From NCBI GenBank assembly GCA_021324185.1, contig JAJPJN010000129.1, forward strand, positions 1 through 64,000: 64,000 nucleotides of DNA, read 5' to 3'. This stretch comes from Terriglobia bacterium. Lineage in GTDB: Bacteria; Acidobacteriota; Terriglobia; Bryobacterales; Bryobacteraceae. Each line of letters starts with the position of its first letter. Position 1 is the first letter of the stretch. This document shows positions 50,101 to 59,167 of this stretch, piece after piece. The notes under the pieces are model-generated. The model did no database searches and had not been told where the DNA came from. It was given only the letters and a program-made list of their open reading frames with translations. The position numbers and the translations under genes are program-made.

Positions 50101-50890
50101 TTTATTTTTCCCGCAACTCGCTACGGGAGCAATGGCACAGTATCCCATCAAAAAAACTGCTGTGACTAGAACGATCACCAACCTTATGGCTGACGGCAGC
50201 ATCATCGTGCAAGCAGACACGCCAGCCGCGAAAATGATTTGGGAAATGGCGTTTACCGATTTATCGCCAGCGGACGCGACCGCTTTGCAGGCGCATTTTC
50301 AAGCCTGCATCGGCCCATACCATGCGTTCACTTTTATTGATCCCACAGATAATATGCTGGCAGACAGCACAGATCTGACGAGCATTAGTTGGGTCAGATC
50401 TGCTCTCTTGAATGTCAGCGACGGAGCGTCGGACCCTAACGGCGGCTCCGGCGCCTTTCTTTTGACCAATACAAGTTCAGCTCCACAGCAGATATCTCAA
50501 CAGTTGGCAGTGCCCGCGAATTACCAGTATTGCTTTTCGCTCTATGCTCTGAGTGCCGTACCCATGACGTTGGATCTGGTGCGCCAGGGGGCTCTCGCAA
50601 GTGCCACCAACACACTTTCTGTCGGACCGGCATGGACTCGAATAATCTCAACCGGCAGGTTGAACGATCCAGGAACGCAATTTACTGTAGCGATTAATCT
50701 GTCACCCGGCCAGCAGGTCACCGTTTTCGGCTTGCAGTTGGAGCCTCAGCTTCAGCCTTCACGCTATCGCCCTACTGTGGGACGCAGCGGCGTTTACGCC
50801 AATGCGCACTGGGCATCGGACACCCTTTCGATGGTCTCCCAAGCGCCCAACCTGTTCTCTACATCCTTTGCAATTCAGGCCAACGTCTAA
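50093..50890 (+). CDS. Distal-tail-like protein (DUF2460-like), copy 2 with C-terminal jelly-roll-like domain
   Basis: 265 residues from the ATG at 50093, overlapping the previous stop (an ATG at 50084 is also possible). Residues ~40-85 (MIWEMAFTDLSPADATALQAHFQACIGPYHAFTFIDPTDN) match the previous protein's pattern. The C-terminal ~170 residues (VRSALLNVSDGASDPNGGSGAFLLTNTSSAPQQISQQLAVPANYQYCFSLYALS ... TVFGLQLEPQLQPSRYRPT) resemble a carbohydrate-binding jelly-roll as seen on phage tail fibre and baseplate proteins. It may add a receptor-binding arm to the distal tail. Confidence 0.6.
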   Translation: MANLFFPQLATGAMAQYPIKKTAVTRTITNLMADGSIIVQADTPAAKMIWEMAFTDLSPADATALQAHFQACIGPYHAFTFIDPTDNMLADSTDLTSISWVRSALLNVSDGASDPNGGSGAFLLTNTSSAPQQISQQLAVPANYQYCFSLYALSAVPMTLDLVRQGALASATNTLSVGPAWTRIISTGRLNDPGTQFTVAINLSPGQQVTVFGLQLEPQLQPSRYRPTVGRSGVYANAHWASDTLSMVSQAPNLFSTSFAIQANV

Positions 50891-50897
50891 GAAACTC

Positions 50898-53800
50898 ATG
50901 GCAATAATCAATACAGTCAAGCAGCTTCCTGAAACAGATACTCCACTGCTGTTCTTTCAGTGCGTGATGCCTTCGGGAGATACCGAGTACTGGTGCACGC
51001 ACGCTATTAACTTCAATGGCTCAGCATACACGGCGCGAATATTGAAACACAACCTTTTCGATCTGCAACTTTCAGCCGACGATGCAATGGACGGAATCAC
51101 GCAATTGTCCATTACTTTGGCCAACGCAGATTCTGCCTTGTCGCAACTGAACTCCGCTATAGGCTTTAAAGGTTCCCAACTCACCGTTTTCTTCGCTTTT
51201 GCGGACCTACCTACGCTGACCATCACAACTGAAAGTACTGTATTGTTTCAAGGCGTAGCAGGTGACCCGGACGAAATCACCGAAGATGCCTTTACGCTAA
51301 GCTTCATCAATAAGCTTAGTCTTCAGCGCATTCCTACGCCGGAAGTGCGCGTGCAGCGCTCGTGTCCTTGGGCCTTTCCCTCGGGACCCGATGAACGAGC
51401 CGAGGCAGTAAACGGCGGTAGTGACGGACCGTACTCTACTTTTTATCGCTGCGGGTATTCAGCGGATCAACCGGGCGGCACTGGCGATTTGAATGGCGGA
51501 CAGCCGTATACCTCGTGCGACAAAACGCGAAGCGCATGCCAGGCTCGCGGCATGTTTAACAAAGACAACAGCGGCAATATAACTCAGCGGTTCGGCGGCT
51601 TCGAATTTATCCCCTCAGCGATCATGGTGCGAACTTCTGGCGCCAAAACGACTCATTTATCCCCACTACTGGATAATACGGCTCTTTTCAACGATGCTGT
51701 GCCTCTCGTTTACGGAACTGGTTGGCTGAGAGCTCCCGTAATCTTTTCACGTAACGATGGGAATCTCACCCATATGGAAGTTCTGGGGGGCTTAGGGCCG
51801 ATTCAAGGGGTTCTTAAGGTAGTCGTGAATGATGTCGAGATCCCCCACGCCGTACAAGGCCAAGATATGACCGCGACGGGATGGTATAACTTCGTCACGA
51901 CGGGTAACCGAACCGGCAACTTCAATCTGGATTTTACTGATTCAAATGGTAACCCGCTGGGCGATCCATATGGAAGCATGTGCGTGCTCTCCGTTGTCGT
52001 TCCCAATCGGGTCAGCAGCGGAAGATCGTTAGCAAACGTCGAAGTTCTTATACAAGGTCAACAGCTCGATTCCTATAATCCGGATGGCACTTTTTCCGCC
52101 CGTGGATATACTAACAATCCTGCATGGGTCATTCTGGACTTACTTAGAAGATCCGGCTGGTCACCTTCCGAACTCAATTTACCCGCATTTGCTGAAGCCG
52201 CCGCGTTTTGCCAGGAGCTGATCAGTACGACAGATTTGAATGGAAACCCGATTCAGGTACCGAGATACGAGTGCAATCTCATTCTGACGAAGCGGCAAAG
52301 TGTTGCAACAGTGGTTCGTGGCATACGCGTCGCTGCCAGCCTGATGCTGCGTTACGGACCCACGGGACTATTGGAACTTCTGCCGGAAACTACGCTGGCC
52401 GCCCAGCAACCCGCTTTACCGGATGGAAGCAATAGCACGGAAACGTTGAATGGCGGTTGGCCCGCATACGAATTCAGCGATGCTTCTGGGCCTTTTTCCG
52501 GCATTATGCGGGATTCAAAAGGCGCTTCCACTATCCGGCTCATCTCGCGCAGCATAACGGAAACCTCCAACCGCCTGAGTGTCGAATTTCAGGACGAGAA
52601 CAATGAATATCAGCAGGACAGCTTATCGTTGGTCGACGGCAATGACTACGCTCTGATCGGCTATGAAATCAGCAGTCAATCTACCGCGATGGGGATTGCT
52701 AATTTTAGCCAGGCGACTCGCGTTTTGCTGCGCCAGTTAGATAAGCTGACCAAAGGAAACCTGTTTGTTCAGTTCCAGACCAGCTTTCGTGCGCTGAAAA
52801 TCAGACCTGGTGATCTGATCACACTGACATATCTCAAGGAGGGATTCACCCGTACTGTTTTTCGTGTCACGAAGCTTTCGCCCGCCGTGAATTTTCAGAC
52901 GGTGCTGATCACGGCGCAGATTCATAACGATAATTGGTACAGCGATAATCCGGCAGTTCTCGGAGGCGCGGGCCGGCAGCCGGCCTCGCAATTGCAGATG
53001 CCGCGACCATTAATCGGTTTATCCCCTCATCTAGGACCGTCTGGAGCTTTTGAGTTCTTCGATTTTCAGGTCGAGGAAAATATTCAGGCCCAAAGCGACG
53101 GTAGCGCCACTGACACTCTCACGGTCAGCTTCTCCGAGCCTGTCCAACCTGCTAAGAGTGCCCTTGCTATCCCGTTGTTAAGCCTTTCGCCGCAATATCA
53201 GCTTACGGGCGGCTCGCTACCGGCAAACAGTACTTACTACTACGCAGTGAGTGCGCTCGATGACCTTGGAAATGAGGGCCCTCTATCGTTCACCGTTCCA
53301 GCAACAACACCCTCCACCTCAAACACAAATAGCATCGTAATTGCCAATCTGAGCTTTCCGTCTGGCAGTGCGGCGTTCAATGTTTACCGCGGAACAACAC
53401 CGCAAATGCTCTACCGCATCGCGACCAGCGTCGCATTATCCAGCACTTTTCTGGATTCCGGCTTACCACCCCTCCCGTTCGGACCTCCTGACCCCAGCTT
53501 CGATCATGCAAACTTCTACTATAGGTACGAAAATGCGGGCCCATTTCCTGTTACTTCAGCGACTGCCACATCGATCACGTGCTCCGATCTAGGCGCGACA
53601 AGTCTTGCCTACGGAGGCATGGCGGTTCGAATCATTGAGGGAACCGGCCGCGGCCAGGAACGAACCATTTCGACCAACGACGAAACAACACTGACCATAA
53701 GCTCGGCGTGGTCTATCTTGCCCGATTTGACCAGCCGCTTCGTCATTACGGAAGCATCCTGGCGGTTTGCGGGCGTTACTTCTGCAAGCCCTGTGCAGTT

Positions 53801-54839
53801 TGAAATTCCTTATCGCACCGGCAACGTTATTCAGATCTCCGGCCGTGCGGCTAATGTGAATAACCTCGAAGGCACGCCCGATTTATGCCCCCTCACAAGA
53901 TTGGCGCTGGGACAAAACCAGGCAGATTTGGCAGTGCCTCCCGCACCTGCTTTTCAAGTCGATGTTCCAGGTGGCGGAGAAGTTGTGCTGACTCAAATAG
54001 GTTTTAACGATCAGAACAATATTTCTTCTATATCGAGTGGTACGCTTCAGATCTACACGTGGAATGAATTAGTAAACCCCGCCATTTATTCGCTTACCCT
54101 GCCGCTAAACACGGCTTCCAATACGGTCACCCTTAATGTGCTGCCTGGCATGCAGGTGGGAACCGTCATTCAGGTTGATGCGGAATTGATGAGTATTCAG
54201 TCAGTTGATCAACCAACAAACACCTATACGGTTGTTCGGGGTGCGCTCGGCTCTGCCGTGGTCGCGCACAACGCCGGCGCCTCGGTGTTGCACTTGACAA
54301 CCGCAGTCATTACGGTTCCTTTTGCCTCTCATTTTTTCGAAAATCGCGCGTCGGTCAACTATCTGCATACAGTCAGCCTGCCTGATATGCGCATATGTGC
54401 TGCAGAAATGTTCGCCAGCAATGCACTTGGCAACGGCGTGCCTACAGTCTACTGCTATACGGCTGATCCTGATGGCGGTCTGCGCACTCTTTCCGGAGGA
54501 CAATTTTCCCTTCAGGTCACAGGCGCATTGGCAACGCAGCAAAATGCCGCGCCACCTTTGATGATCGAGTCCTCGCATGCGGTACGCGATGTTCGAGCTA
54601 CGGTAAATCAGGCGCCGGTTGGATACGATCTGGGGATAGAAGTTTTGCAGGATGGAAACAATTATTGTTCTTTGACCATTCCATCCGGCAGTACAAATTC
54701 GAATCTCATCGATGGCGTCTCTCTGCCGCCGTTAATCGACGGTTCCTCTATTTCCATTAATCTAACCCTCAATCTCATACCCAATCCGCCGGCATCATTG
54801 ATTCCGGGCAAGGATTTGGCTGTTACCATTCGCCTGTAG
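50898..54839 (+). CDS. Large tail hub/tip protein, DUF2163-like N-terminus with gpJ-like core
   Basis: 1,313 residues from the ATG at 50898, eight bases after the previous stop; longer frames overlap that gene. The N-terminal ~270 residues resemble DUF2163/BR0599 hub proteins (WCTHAINFNGSAYTARILKHNLFDLQLSADDAMDGITQLSITLAN) and include four spaced cysteines (RSCPW, YRCGY, TSCDK, SACQAR) before RFGGFEFIPS. These probably ligate an Fe-S cluster as in lambda gpL. The middle (YTNNPAWVILDLLRRSGWSPSELNLPAFAEAAAFCQE) is gpJ-type tail-tip sequence, and the C-terminal ~500 residues hold Fn3-like and beta domains (YQLTGGSLPANSTYYYAVSALDDLGNEGP). It joins functions separate in RcGTA and lambda. Confidence 0.72.
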   Translation: MAIINTVKQLPETDTPLLFFQCVMPSGDTEYWCTHAINFNGSAYTARILKHNLFDLQLSADDAMDGITQLSITLANADSALSQLNSAIGFKGSQLTVFFAFADLPTLTITTESTVLFQGVAGDPDEITEDAFTLSFINKLSLQRIPTPEVRVQRSCPWAFPSGPDERAEAVNGGSDGPYSTFYRCGYSADQPGGTGDLNGGQPYTSCDKTRSACQARGMFNKDNSGNITQRFGGFEFIPSAIMVRTSGAKTTHLSPLLDNTALFNDAVPLVYGTGWLRAPVIFSRNDGNLTHMEVLGGLGPIQGVLKVVVNDVEIPHAVQGQDMTATGWYNFVTTGNRTGNFNLDFTDSNGNPLGDPYGSMCVLSVVVPNRVSSGRSLANVEVLIQGQQLDSYNPDGTFSARGYTNNPAWVILDLLRRSGWSPSELNLPAFAEAAAFCQELISTTDLNGNPIQVPRYECNLILTKRQSVATVVRGIRVAASLMLRYGPTGLLELLPETTLAAQQPALPDGSNSTETLNGGWPAYEFSDASGPFSGIMRDSKGASTIRLISRSITETSNRLSVEFQDENNEYQQDSLSLVDGNDYALIGYEISSQSTAMGIANFSQATRVLLRQLDKLTKGNLFVQFQTSFRALKIRPGDLITLTYLKEGFTRTVFRVTKLSPAVNFQTVLITAQIHNDNWYSDNPAVLGGAGRQPASQLQMPRPLIGLSPHLGPSGAFEFFDFQVEENIQAQSDGSATDTLTVSFSEPVQPAKSALAIPLLSLSPQYQLTGGSLPANSTYYYAVSALDDLGNEGPLSFTVPATTPSTSNTNSIVIANLSFPSGSAAFNVYRGTTPQMLYRIATSVALSSTFLDSGLPPLPFGPPDPSFDHANFYYRYENAGPFPVTSATATSITCSDLGATSLAYGGMAVRIIEGTGRGQERTISTNDETTLTISSAWSILPDLTSRFVITEASWRFAGVTSASPVQFEIPYRTGNVIQISGRAANVNNLEGTPDLCPLTRLALGQNQADLAVPPAPAFQVDVPGGGEVVLTQIGFNDQNNISSISSGTLQIYTWNELVNPAIYSLTLPLNTASNTVTLNVLPGMQVGTVIQVDAELMSIQSVDQPTNTYTVVRGALGSAVVAHNAGASVLHLTTAVITVPFASHFFENRASVNYLHTVSLPDMRICAAEMFASNALGNGVPTVYCYTADPDGGLRTLSGGQFSLQVTGALATQQNAAPPLMIESSHAVRDVRATVNQAPVGYDLGIEVLQDGNNYCSLTIPSGSTNSNLIDGVSLPPLIDGSSISINLTLNLIPNPPASLIPGKDLAVTIRL

Positions 54840-54842
54840 AAA

Positions 54843-57695
54843 ATGCCCGAACAGCTCTATAAACTAAGCCCGGACCGGGACTTACAAAGCTACTTTTTCA
54901 TGCCATCTGCCATAGCTGCCATGAGCCAGGCAGGTCCCGCCGGATTCACATTATCCGGCAGATGGCGCCAGCAGTTCGATTGGGCAGTAGTCGAATGGAA
55001 TCGCGACAACACATTCGAGCATCCTTCGCTTCGCTATTTACCGGATGGTGACTTGAGTGGCCTGAAGCTGACTTATATCGAGCAGCGGCGGAATTGTATC
55101 CCCCTAGAGTCGAACCTTTATCCTGTCGTGGACTGGAACGATCTTCGCATTTGGGCTACCCCCGAAGGCGGTACAGAACAGTTGTATCAGGTGTTTTTTG
55201 TTAACCCGTACGGAAACGCGCCCAACGGCATAACTACCGCTCCGATTGGCAGTTACGTTCCGGCCTCCGCCACCATGCTGTTGACTAGCTCGCCGGGAAC
55301 AGGAAAGCGCGCAGGTGTCGCCGTCCTTGAGCAGCATTACTACTATATTGTGGCTGGTGGCGACACCTTGAGCGACATCGCCGCCGGTATAGCTCAGAAC
55401 ATCAATGATTTCGGCAGCTCGACTTTTTCTGCCTACAGCAACGGCGCGTCCGTGGTCATTACATTGAATCCTGCCAATTGGGAGAGTGCAAACCACAGCG
55501 CCGTCAATCCTCTGTTAGGGGCCAACGGTAACCGGCTCACCGTTTACGGATTTGCAGAAGATGGTGCGCAGATCTGGCAACAGCCGGCCGTTTTTTTCAA
55601 CGGCGGACAGTTCCCCGCGGCATATCAAATCACAATCGATTTTGGCAACTTGATTGGCAGGAATGTCAACACTGGACAATTCGTGCCGGTTCCAACAAGT
55701 GACATCCGAAAAATGCGGTGGACCTGGTCAGCCGATTTTCAACCCTCTTCGTTTATGCAAACAGACTTCCAAGTACAGGTAACAAATTGGACCGTTACGG
55801 GACAAAATCGAATTTATTCAGTGGCCGGCCCCGGGAGCAGAAGAATCGAAGACAGCGGCTCCGGCGTTACCTACTCAGGAACCTGGAGTACCGAGCAAGG
55901 AAACTATTCAGGCAGCAGCATCGCCTTTACACAAACCCCCAACGACGCCTGCACTATTATTTACCAGGAGACAAGCCAACATCAGTTATACCTTGGCACC
56001 CGGCTTTTAAATTCAGGCCAAAAGTCTGGCGCCAATATTTCGATAATAGTCGACGGTCAGCCTGTACCGCAGTTCACCACCTTGTTTCTGCCTGGAGAAG
56101 ACCTCCTGGTCCGCTTACCACTCGGCACATATGGGCCAGGCACTCATACCGTTACTTTGCAGCACCAGGGGCCGGCTGATTACTACATTTACTTCGACTT
56201 TTTGGAAATCGCCCATCCCACAACCAGCTTGCCTGAATTTGAGCCAAACACGTTCTCGTTAGCAACGGACTGGGACACCTATCATTCACAATCTTTACCC
56301 GCCGAACGAACGGCATGGCTGATTCAAAAACTGGGCTTTACAGGCCGGGTAAACCATTATGTTGGCGCTCTCTGGTTCTACGAAATTGTCCGCCCCGGAA
56401 CCCGGTACGCTTCCCTGACAGTTACGTTCGTGCTCGTGCAAGGAGTGAACCCGAGTTCGACAATAACCCTGAATATCACGCCGCCCAACTCCGGCACAAC
56501 GTCAATTCAACACTTAGTACTTTTCGATGACACGCCAGCGACCTTGGCCCAAGCATTCGCCGGCCTGATCAACCTCGGAAGCAATGCGATTTGGGCGAGT
56601 GCATCGGGAGATCAACTCACGCTAACCGCACGCGCCATGGGGCCGGACGGCGACAATATTCTCGTACAATTGGATTCGAGCACCGCTGGATACACCCTTC
56701 AGGGCGGCTCAGAGCTAACCGGCGGTGTTTACGGCGCACCCTATACCAACATCGATCCAAACGGGACTCTGGCCCTGACCGCCGATTATTGGCGAACGGA
56801 TCTCTCAGCAGCTCCCAGCATCAATCGTGCAGCACGCGATTGGCATCTGGCATACTTTCAGGCACTGAAGAGCTACGGCATTGATGTGGTTGTTGCGTTT
56901 AGTACCGAGCTCATGAATGGCGATCCGGATCCGGCGGCAGGCATCGTTCAGCAGTATCCAGATGCTGCTCCGGTTGTCTTAACTACTCCTTCCATCCAGA
57001 CGAATTTTTCACCTACTTCCATTGCATATTGGACGAAGAATTATCTGGAAATGGCCTCGCTTCAAAACTCCGCGGGCCTGCAGCCCTATCTGCAGTTCGG
57101 CGAAGTGCAGTGGTGGTATTTTCCGAATGGCGCAGGAATGCCGTTTTACGATGCCTATACGCAGCAGCAATTCCAAGCTAAGTACGGCGTGCCCATGCAG
57201 ACGATCACTTCGAATACTGCGGACCCCAGCGCCTACCCGAACGAGATGTCGTTCCTCGCGGCCATGATTGGAAACTACACCGCCTCCATCCGCAATACGG
57301 TATTAGCCCAGTATCCGGCGTGCCGGTTTGAAGTACTATATCCGACGGATACGAACAATTTCAGCATCACGCAGATGGTGAACTTTCCCGCAACCGATTG
57401 GACGCCGGCGAATCTCCATGTTTTGAAAACTGAGAGTTTCACATTCACGGGATCGAATAACTTGGACCTCAGCGCCTATTCAATCGGCGTGAGCGCCTCG
57501 AAAGGATTCCCCCTGAATCAACGAAGTCACTTAGTAGGTATAGGTAACGCCTGGAACGCATGGCCCAAAGAGGTAGATATCGCACAGGCGCAAGGACTTG
57601 ATTCAATCGTCTTATTTGCCTTAGATCAGTATTGTCTAATCGGCTACCCTCCACCTCCATTCTTAAAGACCGCGCGTGCATTGCGCCAGGCTTGA
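54843..57695 (+). CDS. Large tail protein with C-terminal TIM-barrel, glycosidase-like domain
   Basis: 950 residues, start three bases after the hub gene stop. The N-terminal ~600 residues are beta-rich with structural repeats (YLPDGDLSGLKLTYIEQRRN, LSDIAAGIAQNIND, VTYSGTWSTEQGNYSGSSIAFTQTPNDACTIIY). From ~640 the sequence looks like a (beta/alpha)8 hydrolase: SINRAARDWHLAYFQALKSYGIDVVVAFSTEL, LQPYLQFGEVQWWYFPNG with a candidate catalytic Glu near 754, MPFYDAYTQQQFQAKYG, and EVDIAQAQGLDSIVLFALDQYC. It recalls GH42-like barrels and the TIM barrel of the RcGTA megatron, and may belong to the so-called non-contractile tail sheath family (from memory, unverified). Wall or glycan processing at the tail tip is inferred. 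Confidence 0.65.
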   Translation: MPEQLYKLSPDRDLQSYFFMPSAIAAMSQAGPAGFTLSGRWRQQFDWAVVEWNRDNTFEHPSLRYLPDGDLSGLKLTYIEQRRNCIPLESNLYPVVDWNDLRIWATPEGGTEQLYQVFFVNPYGNAPNGITTAPIGSYVPASATMLLTSSPGTGKRAGVAVLEQHYYYIVAGGDTLSDIAAGIAQNINDFGSSTFSAYSNGASVVITLNPANWESANHSAVNPLLGANGNRLTVYGFAEDGAQIWQQPAVFFNGGQFPAAYQITIDFGNLIGRNVNTGQFVPVPTSDIRKMRWTWSADFQPSSFMQTDFQVQVTNWTVTGQNRIYSVAGPGSRRIEDSGSGVTYSGTWSTEQGNYSGSSIAFTQTPNDACTIIYQETSQHQLYLGTRLLNSGQKSGANISIIVDGQPVPQFTTLFLPGEDLLVRLPLGTYGPGTHTVTLQHQGPADYYIYFDFLEIAHPTTSLPEFEPNTFSLATDWDTYHSQSLPAERTAWLIQKLGFTGRVNHYVGALWFYEIVRPGTRYASLTVTFVLVQGVNPSSTITLNITPPNSGTTSIQHLVLFDDTPATLAQAFAGLINLGSNAIWASASGDQLTLTARAMGPDGDNILVQLDSSTAGYTLQGGSELTGGVYGAPYTNIDPNGTLALTADYWRTDLSAAPSINRAARDWHLAYFQALKSYGIDVVVAFSTELMNGDPDPAAGIVQQYPDAAPVVLTTPSIQTNFSPTSIAYWTKNYLEMASLQNSAGLQPYLQFGEVQWWYFPNGAGMPFYDAYTQQQFQAKYGVPMQTITSNTADPSAYPNEMSFLAAMIGNYTASIRNTVLAQYPACRFEVLYPTDTNNFSITQMVNFPATDWTPANLHVLKTESFTFTGSNNLDLSAYSIGVSASKGFPLNQRSHLVGIGNAWNAWPKEVDIAQAQGLDSIVLFALDQYCLIGYPPPPFLKTARALRQA

Positions 57696-57699
57696 TTGT

Positions 57700-57716
57700 C
57701 ATAGCTTCGCTATGAG
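57700..57716 (+). terminator. Hairpin directly after the phage cluster
   Basis: TCATAGC (57700-57706) and GCTATGA (57710-57716) form a perfect seven-base stem with a three-base loop, five bases after the last stop of the cluster. There is no T-tract, so it may stop RNA decay or act as a weak terminator. Confidence 0.4.
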
Positions 57717-57738
57717 CACATCGTAAACTGGTCAATTC

Positions 57739-59160
57739 ATGATTTTCATCGTGACGGTCTCGCTTGTCGTGCTCGTTTTGTGTGCCATCACGGTATACAA
57801 AACCAGGCAAGTGAAAAACGAAGCCGATTTTCTGGTGGCCGGCAGAACCCTAAGCTGGCCCGTATTGGTTTTCACCCTACTTTCCTCCTGGATCGGCGCA
57901 GGCAGCCTTCTTGCCGGTGCGGAAAACGCCTATAAGAACGGTCTCGTTGCGCTTTGGCAGCCGGCAGGGGGCTGGGTCGGTTTGCTGCTTATTGCTGTCA
58001 TCGCGGGTCGCGCCCGGCAGTTTGCTCAATTCACCGTGCCCGACCTCCTGGAAGCCAGATACAGTTCAACCGCCCGGGTACTCGCGACGATTGCCATCGT
58101 TATCTCGTACACGGTTATTGCGAGTTATCAGCTTATAGGAGGCGGCGACATCCTACATCTCATTTTTCCTGACCTGGCGCGAACGACTGGCCTCTATATC
58201 ATGGCTGCGTTCGTCATTTTTTTTACAGCGGCAGCCGGTATGGCATCCATCGCCTATCTCGATCTGGTCATAGGGTCGCTAGTCACCGTCACCGTGATCA
58301 TCGCTGTTCCGATCCTTCTATCGAAAGTAGGCGGCTGGGGCGCCGTGCATCATGCACTCCCCGCAACGCACTTTCAACTTTTGGGCAATTACACGCTTGG
58401 CGGCGCCATCGCTCTTGGCCTTCCCACGCTCTTGTTGCTGATCGGCAATCAAGGCATGTACCAGAAGTTCTTTTCTGCAAAATCTGCCCGTGACGCCCGT
58501 AACTCCGTAATCGGTTGGATCTTCGGAACTATCACGCTCGAGACCTTGTTGGTTCTGGTTGCACTTATCGCCAGCGCGAAGCTGCACACAGATCGCCCCC
58601 GCGAGATCATTCCTCTTACTGCAAAACAGGCTCTTCCACCGCTTCTGGGAGCCATCTTACTCGGTGGAGTGTTCGCGAAGGTCGTCTCGACCGCAAACAA
58701 TTACTTGTTCTCGCCTGCCACAAATTTAATCCATGACGTCTATGAGCGTTTCATTGATCCCCATGCAACACAGCGCCGCAAATTATTGGTCTCGAGAATT
58801 ATTGTCATCCTCCTCGGGATTTTCGCCATTCTCCAAGCGACACAATTTCAATCCGTTCTGAAAGCTTCGCTATATGCTTATACTGTGTACGGCACAGCCG
58901 TAACACCCGCCGTCATGGCGATTTTCTTTTGGCGCCGCACGACGACGGCCGGTGCGGTGAGTTCTATCCTGCTAGGGACCATCGTCACCGTAGGCTGGCA
59001 ACTGTTGCAGCAGTACGGGCCCGATGCGGTTCAAAAACAGATCGGAAATGTAGACGCGGTTTACCCTGCCTTGGCGGCATCCATGCTGAGCCTGGTCGTG
59101 GTCAGCTTACTGACACCCGCGCCCTCCCCGGTGCAGTTAGCTAAACTCGAAGCTGTCTAG
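57739..59160 (+). CDS. Sodium:solute symporter family transporter
   Basis: 473 residues with about 13 hydrophobic helices. FLVAGRTLSWPVLVFTLLSSWIGAGSLLAGAENAYKNGLVALWQPAGGWVGLLLIAVIAGRARQFAQFTVPDLLEARYS is the SSS-family start, with the sodium-site SS-WIGAG region, followed by AAAGMASIAYLDLVIGSLVTV and QGMYQKFFSAKSARDARNS. It takes up a small solute with Na+. The substrate is not predictable, but an Xaa-Pro-type peptidase gene follows after seven bases, so proline or a peptide product is plausible. Confidence 0.92.
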   Translation: MIFIVTVSLVVLVLCAITVYKTRQVKNEADFLVAGRTLSWPVLVFTLLSSWIGAGSLLAGAENAYKNGLVALWQPAGGWVGLLLIAVIAGRARQFAQFTVPDLLEARYSSTARVLATIAIVISYTVIASYQLIGGGDILHLIFPDLARTTGLYIMAAFVIFFTAAAGMASIAYLDLVIGSLVTVTVIIAVPILLSKVGGWGAVHHALPATHFQLLGNYTLGGAIALGLPTLLLLIGNQGMYQKFFSAKSARDARNSVIGWIFGTITLETLLVLVALIASAKLHTDRPREIIPLTAKQALPPLLGAILLGGVFAKVVSTANNYLFSPATNLIHDVYERFIDPHATQRRKLLVSRIIVILLGIFAILQATQFQSVLKASLYAYTVYGTAVTPAVMAIFFWRRTTTAGAVSSILLGTIVTVGWQLLQQYGPDAVQKQIGNVDAVYPALAASMLSLVVVSLLTPAPSPVQLAKLEAV

Positions 59161-59167
59161 TATCGCC

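Larger units (their letters stand above)
42505..57695 (+). mobile_element. Domesticated phage structural cluster, gene-transfer-agent-like
   Basis: Fourteen co-directional, nearly gapless genes: portal, scaffold, capsid, four head-tail/tail genes, tail chaperone with a frameshift site, tape-measure candidate, two distal-tail-like proteins, hub/tip protein and TIM-barrel tail protein. There is no terminase, prohead protease, integrase, repressor, replication, holin or lysin gene within it, and both flanks are ordinary metabolic genes. Length (~15.2 kb), the short tape measure and the tail-tip order resemble alphaproteobacterial gene transfer agents. It could also be an eroded prophage, but every structural frame is intact. 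tRNA-Val lies 1.7 kb to the left; no duplicated tRNA end is seen on the right. Confidence 0.7.

Noticed and set aside
57696-57738. Right-hand attachment site matching the tRNA-Val 3' end
   Set aside because: No match to the T-arm or acceptor sequence is seen; only a short hairpin is present.
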